Assembly: GCF_000235425.2 (NCBI RefSeq)
Contig: NZ_KI912266.1
Span: forward strand, 7,055,879 to 7,119,878
From: Pseudofrankia saprophytica
Lineage (GTDB): Bacteria > Actinomycetota > Actinomycetes > Frankiales > Frankiaceae
DNA length: 64,000 nucleotides
Reading direction: 5' to 3'
This document shows, one piece after another, positions 60,442-64,000 of the stretch. Under the pieces are notes generated by a model, which was not told where the DNA came from, did not search any database, and saw only the letters and a program-made list of their open reading frames with translations. The translations under genes and the position numbers were made by a program. How positions within the stretch are numbered: the first letter of the stretch is position 1; every line of letters begins with the position of its first letter.

Positions 60442-61074
60442 CTACCGTGGTAGGAGCTGAGAGCTCTCGCGGTCGGCGTCCGGCGAGACGCCGCCGGGCT
60501 CGAGGATGTCGCGGACGACGGAGCGCAGCTCCACCCGCAGCTCCTCGGTCGGAGTACTCGCGAACAGGTCGCCGCTCATCACGAGCCCGATCATCACCGC
60601 GCCCAGCGCGAAGGACAGCCGCAAGCGTCGTGCCTGCGGTATCCCCGGGTCACTCAGCAGGCGCCGGGCACGTTCCTCGATGTCCTGGTTCGCACCGTCG
60701 TGCTCATGGTTCTGCAGGTTCTCCAGCGCCGCGTGATTGCGCAGGTGGAACATGAAGAGCTGGCGGTTCTCCAGCAGCAGGTCGACGAACTCGTCGATCA
60801 TGCGGACCCAGTCGGCCGGGCGAACCCGGTCCATCTCGATCCGCTCCAGGCCCGCCTGGCCGATCTCGTGCAGCCGCAGGTGCAGCGCCAGCAGGATGTC
60901 GTCCTTGCTGGCGAAGTGGTAGTACAGGGCCGCCTTCGAGAAGTTCATCCGCTCGGCGATCTCACGCAGCGAGGTCTTCTCATAGCCATTCGCGGTGAAC
61001 AGCTCAAGAGCGACGTCGAGGATCTGCTCTCGAGTGCTCTTCTCGCCCGCGGGGCGCGCCGGCGGCCTGGCCAT
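60442..61074 (-). CDS. TetR-family repressor, divergent from drrAB
   Basis: A 210-residue regulator. N-terminal [23 protein letters not shown], then [27 protein letters not shown], a textbook TetR motif. The C-terminal ligand domain includes [14 protein letters not shown]. It is divergent from an ABC export operon; one operator-like site overlaps its own 5' end and two lie at the ABC promoter, so it probably represses both and is released by the exported compound. The ATG follows an in-frame GTG. Confidence 0.92.
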   Translation of the reverse strand: MARPPARPAGEKSTREQILDVALELFTANGYEKTSLREIAERMNFSKAALYYHFASKDDILLALHLRLHEIGQAGLERIEMDRVRPADWVRMIDEFVDLLLENRQLFMFHLRNHAALENLQNHEHDGANQDIEERARRLLSDPGIPQARRLRLSFALGAVMIGLVMSGDLFASTPTEELRVELRSVVRDILEPGGVSPDADRESSQLLPR

Positions 61075-61086
61075 CACTAGATCTTA

Positions 61087-61237
61087 CCTGTCGGCAGGCT
61101 GACAGCGCCTCTCATAGGTCCTCCACCTCATCTTCCAGGCCTGGCCGGGCACGCGCGCAGGCGCACCAGTCGATCGTAACGCAGAACTTACTTGACGACC
61201 GGCAGGTTTTGCGTTGTCCTTACCGTGCGGCAAGTAA
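61087..61237. promoter_or_regulatory. three TetR-type operator candidates and drrA promoter
   Basis: Three related sites: CCTGTCGGCAGG (61087-61098, preceded by TTA), TTACTTGACGACCGGCAGG (61188-61206), and TTACCGTGCGGCAAGTAA (61220-61237). TTACTTG and CAAGTAA at the outer ends of the last two are exact inverted copies. A perfect-looking -35 TTGACG lies at 61192-61197 inside the second site; the -10 is weak (TGTCCT, 17 bp spacing). Repressor binding would block the promoter. Confidence 0.55.
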
Positions 61238-61260
61238 CCACACTAGGGAAAGAGGACCGG

Positions 61261-62352
61261 ATGGTCCAGACGATGATCGAGGCCGAGGGCCTCACCAAGC
61301 GCTACGGCGAGACCCAGGCGCTCGCCGGGATCGACCTGAGCGTCCCGGCGGGGACGATCCTCGGCGTGCTCGGCCCCAACGGGGCCGGCAAGAGCACCGC
61401 CGTCCGGATCCTCACCACGCTGGCGAGGCCGACCAGCGGCTGGGCCAAGGTCGCCGGCCACGACGTGGTCACCCAGGCCGGCGAGGTCCGCCGCCGGATC
61501 GGCGTGACCGCGCAGGACGCGACGCTCGACGAGGCGCTGACCGGCCGGCAGAACCTGCGGATGGTCGCCGAGCTCGCCGGCCTGCGCCGCGCCGAGGGCG
61601 CCACCCGGGCGGCCGAGCTGCTCGAGCGGTTCGAGCTGACCTACGCGGCCGACCGGCCGGTGCGCGGCTACTCGGGCGGCATGCGCCGGCGGCTCGACCT
61701 GGCCGCGAGCCTGGTCGCCAATCCGCCGGTGCTCTTCCTCGACGAGCCGACCACCGGCCTCGACCCGACCAGCCGGGCCAGGATGTGGGACGTCATCCGA
61801 GAGCTGGTCGGGCAGGGCACCACCCTGCTGCTGACCACCCAGTACCTCGACGAGGCCGACGCCCTGGCCGACCGGATCGTCGTCATCGACCACGGCCAGA
61901 TCATCGCGAACGGCACCCCCAGCGAGCTGAAGGGCGCCGTCGGCGGGACCCGGCTCGAGGTGACCCTCACCGCCGCCCACGACGGCGCGGTCGGGGCGCT
62001 CGCGCCGCTGGTCGCGGGTCGGGTCGACGTCAGCGCCGACGGCCGGCGGCTGCGGGCCGCGGTCAACGCCGGCGCGGGCGTGGCGACAGCGGTGATCCGC
62101 GCGCTCGACGCCGTCGGCGCCGTCGTCGACGACGTCGCGGTGCACCCGCCGTCGCTCGACGACGTCTTCTTCGCGCTCACCCGCACCGGCGCCGCCGCCG
62201 CCAGCCAGACATCCGCCGACAGCGCCGACCCCACGGGCAGCGGTAGCGCGGCCGACGCCGGCGAGCCGGCGGCACCCATGCCGCGTACGCCGGCCATGGC
62301 CACGGGCCTGCCGGTCGCCACCTACCCCAACAAGATCAACGGAGCCTTGTGA
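61261..62352 (+). CDS. ABC transporter ATP-binding protein (DrrA type)
   Basis: A 363-residue ATPase of the daunorubicin/multidrug export family. Walker A GPNGAGKSTAVRIL, signature YSGGMRRRLDLAASL, Walker B VLFLDEPTTGLDP, then a DrrA-type C-terminal extension (VHPPSLDDVFFALT). ATG behind AAAGAGGA. Coupled to the permease by a TGATG overlap. Controlled probably by the divergent TetR protein. Exports a hydrophobic compound, possibly a drug or lipid. Confidence 0.96.
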   Translation: MVQTMIEAEGLTKRYGETQALAGIDLSVPAGTILGVLGPNGAGKSTAVRILTTLARPTSGWAKVAGHDVVTQAGEVRRRIGVTAQDATLDEALTGRQNLRMVAELAGLRRAEGATRAAELLERFELTYAADRPVRGYSGGMRRRLDLAASLVANPPVLFLDEPTTGLDPTSRARMWDVIRELVGQGTTLLLTTQYLDEADALADRIVVIDHGQIIANGTPSELKGAVGGTRLEVTLTAAHDGAVGALAPLVAGRVDVSADGRRLRAAVNAGAGVATAVIRALDAVGAVVDDVAVHPPSLDDVFFALTRTGAAAASQTSADSADPTGSGSAADAGEPAAPMPRTPAMATGLPVATYPNKINGAL

Positions 62353-63203
62353 TGACCCAGCTCGCGCCGGCGCTCGACGCCGCCCCGAGTCTCCCAACAC
62401 GGTCCGGGACGTTCTCCCGCCCCTTCCGGGACGTCGCCGTCCTCACCCGACGCAACCTCATCCACATCGCCCGCGAGCCGCTGCAGCTCTCGGACGTCCT
62501 GATCCAGCCGGTGCTGTTCACGCTGCTGTTCATCTACGTGCTGGGCTCCGGCATCTCGCTGCCCGGTGGCTCGTACAAGGAGTTCGCGGTAGCCGGGCTC
62601 GTCACGCTGAACCTCACCACCTCGGTGATGGGAACCGCCGTCGGGCTCACCACCGACCTGAACACCGGCACGATCGACCGCCTGCGCGCCCTGCCGATCT
62701 GGCGGGCGTCGGTGCTGGTGAGCCGCTCGGTGGCGGACATCCTCTCGGCGGTCCTGTGCACGACGATGGTGCTGCTGACCGGGCTCGTCATCGGCTGGCG
62801 CCCGCACACCTCGGTGCCCGAGTTCATCGCCGGCCTCGCGATCCCGCTGCTGTTCTCCTATGCGCTGATCTGGGCGACGGCCTGCCTCGGCATGGTCACC
62901 GAGGGGCCGGAGAGCGCGCAGGGCATCGGCCTGGTGATCCTCTTCCCACTCGCGATCGTGTCGAACGCGATGGTCCCGACCTCCGGGATGCCGTCGTTCG
63001 TCCGCGTCATCGCCGACTGGAACCCGGTCAGTTCCGTCGCCGCCGCGATGCGCCAGCTCTTCGGCAACCCCAACCCGTCGGCCGCGGCGCACGCCTGGCC
63101 GATGCAGCACCCGATCGCCGCGGCGATCCTGTGGTCGGTCGCGATCCTGGCGGTGACCGCCCCGCTCGCCGTCCACCTCTACCGCCGCCGCACCACCGAC
63201 TGA
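62352..63203 (+). CDS. ABC-2 type permease (DrrB type)
   Basis: A 283-residue membrane protein with six hydrophobic segments. DrrB features: RRNLIHIAREPLQLSDVLIQPVLF, LFIYVLGSG, the conserved TGTIDRLRALPIWR loop and MVTEGPESAQGIGLV, ending in PVSSVAAAMRQLFG and a final membrane helix. It forms the exporter with the upstream ATPase. The ATG overlaps its stop (TGATG); a GTG one codon earlier is possible. Confidence 0.95.
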   Translation: MTQLAPALDAAPSLPTRSGTFSRPFRDVAVLTRRNLIHIAREPLQLSDVLIQPVLFTLLFIYVLGSGISLPGGSYKEFAVAGLVTLNLTTSVMGTAVGLTTDLNTGTIDRLRALPIWRASVLVSRSVADILSAVLCTTMVLLTGLVIGWRPHTSVPEFIAGLAIPLLFSYALIWATACLGMVTEGPESAQGIGLVILFPLAIVSNAMVPTSGMPSFVRVIADWNPVSSVAAAMRQLFGNPNPSAAAHAWPMQHPIAAAILWSVAILAVTAPLAVHLYRRRTTD

Positions 63204-63239
63204 CGCCCGGGGCTGACCACCACCCGGGGCCGGCCTCCG

Positions 63240-63270
63240 GGCGCGCGACGACGCACCGCCGTCGCGCGCC
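63240..63270. terminator. bidirectional hairpin, drrB / enoyl-CoA hydratase
   Basis: GGCGCGCGACG and CGTCGCGCGCC form a perfect 11-bp stem with a 9-nt loop between two convergent stops (36 bp after drrB, 16 bp after the hydratase). No T-tract. Confidence 0.6.
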
Positions 63271-63286
63271 AGGCCGGCCGGCCCAG

Positions 63287-64000
63287 TCAGGAGGTGGAGG
63301 CGCGCAGCGTCGCGTTCTTGCGGCGCATCGACCACATCTGCGGGGAGCGCTCGATCTCGACGCCGAGGTCCCAGGAGACGCCGGGGTTGCCGGTCGAGCG
63401 GCGGAAGGAGGCGACCGTGCGGCGGGCGAGCTCCGGGTCCGCCGCCGCGGCCGCGGCAAGGTCGAAGGCCGTCTGGTCGACGGCCGCGTCGTCGACGGCG
63501 GTCCAGGCCATGCCGAGCTCGACCGCGCGCGTCCCGGTGATCGTGGCGCCGAACAGGCCCAGCGCGGCGGCGGCCTCCCGGCCGGCCGTCCGCTCGAGCA
63601 GCGAGAAGTGCCCGCCGCCCGGGTGCAGGCCGATCCGCAGGAAACCGGACAGCAGCCGGGCGTCGCTGCCGACCACACGCAGGTCGGTGGCGAGCGCGAG
63701 GTTCATCCCCGCGCCGACCGCCGCCCCGCGGATCGCGGCGATCGTGGGCGAGCGCAGCTCGCCGACCCGCAGGAACGCCTGGTAGATCGCCTCGATGTTC
63801 GTGAAGTTCTCATCCTCGGCCGGGTCCGCGCCGGCGGCGGCGAGCACCGCGCGATCGGCGCCGGCGCAGAACGACGCGCCGCCGCCGATGACGACCGCGC
63901 CGACCTTGTGGTCGGCGTCCGCCTCGTCGAGGGCGGCGACCAGCTCGGCCGCCATCGGGAGGGTGAGGGCGTTGCGCCGGGCCGGCGCGTCCAGGGTCAC
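63287..64000 (-). CDS. enoyl-CoA hydratase/isomerase family, 5' end outside window
   Basis: 237 C-terminal residues of a crotonase-fold protein; the frame runs off the right edge. Seen: TLDAPARRNALTLPMAAELV, GGASFCAGADRAVL (oxyanion hole), TIAAIRGAAVGAGMNLALATDLRVV, GLHPGGGHFSLLERTAGREAA and ITGTRAVELGMAW. The catalytic Glu of classical enoyl-CoA hydratase is not obvious in the HPGGGHF segment, so an isomerase-like or diverged member is possible. Convergent with drrB. Confidence 0.92.
   Translation of the reverse strand: MTLDAPARRNALTLPMAAELVAALDEADADHKVGAVVIGGGASFCAGADRAVLAAAGADPAEDENFTNIEAIYQAFLRVGELRSPTIAAIRGAAVGAGMNLALATDLRVVGSDARLLSGFLRIGLHPGGGHFSLLERTAGREAAAALGLFGATITGTRAVELGMAWTAVDDAAVDQTAFDLAAAAAADPELARRTVASFRRSTGNPGVSWDLGVEIERSPQMWSMRRKNATLRASTS

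Overview
The window is very GC-rich DNA from an actinobacterium. F420-dependent luciferase-like oxidoreductases, a TelA/TerD module, DrrAB-type export, many GTG starts, hairpins without a T-tract and a 13E12-type (DUF222) fragment all fit a Frankia-like or related soil actinomycete; the genus is inferred and was not tested. About 50 genes, two tRNAs and several repeats or hairpins can be supported.

Layout. 1-6.7 kb: a stress module on the minus strand (telA, a small partner, a TerD-domain protein cut by the window edge), a secreted DUF4232 protein, a luciferase-like oxidoreductase, and two adjacent NUDIX proteins, one fused to a TerB domain. 7-13.5 kb: malic enzyme, a GT-C membrane glycosyltransferase in tandem with a second-type SSB, and an aldo/keto reductase ended by a strong hairpin. 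13.9 kb: tRNA-Arg(UCU). 14.2-20 kb: an unknown protein, an HTH-membrane-ectodomain protein, DUF72, glutathione peroxidase, a hotdog thioesterase and a second luciferase-like oxidoreductase. 20.4-26.1 kb: a secreted GH26-like mannanase, a truncated DUF222 gene running into its 3' end, an overlapping DUF3037/HipA-like kinase pair and a Crp-type regulator. 26.1-26.75 kb: a strand-skewed noncoding stretch, a 117-bp tandem structured repeat and tRNA-His(GUG).

27.4-38.3 kb: pirin with a palindrome at its 5' end, oligoribonuclease, a membrane-anchored protein, a FhuF-like iron reductase divergent from a 2-oxoglutarate/Fe oxygenase, an SRPBCC protein, a cobU-cobS-cobT cluster for the last steps of cobalamin assembly (CobU and CobS both carry long N-terminal extensions), and a NarL/LuxR response regulator. 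38.9-42 kb: an aldehyde dehydrogenase followed by small genes and a class IV adenylate cyclase (CYTH) gene in lower-GC DNA that looks acquired. 42.2-54 kb: a NodB-type deacetylase lacking one metal ligand, ribokinase, DUF1697, a GMC oxidoreductase with a ~420-residue Ala/Thr/Lys tail, two small genes, acyl-CoA thioesterase II, a flavin monooxygenase with operator-like palindromes upstream, and an anti-sigma-type ATPase.

54.4-64 kb: a three-gene minus-strand carbohydrate cluster (apiosidase-like DUF4038, SAF-domain dehydrogenase, GH3 beta-glycosidase), then a TetR gene divergent from drrAB with three related operator-like sites, and an enoyl-CoA hydratase cut by the right edge.

The most unusual items are the NUDIX-TerB fusion beside a Ter/Tel module, the disordered extensions on CobS and the GMC enzyme, the DUF3037/HipA-like pair, the structured repeat beside tRNA-His, and the DUF4038/SAF/GH3 cluster. 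No CRISPR array, insertion sequence, rRNA or integrase was seen.
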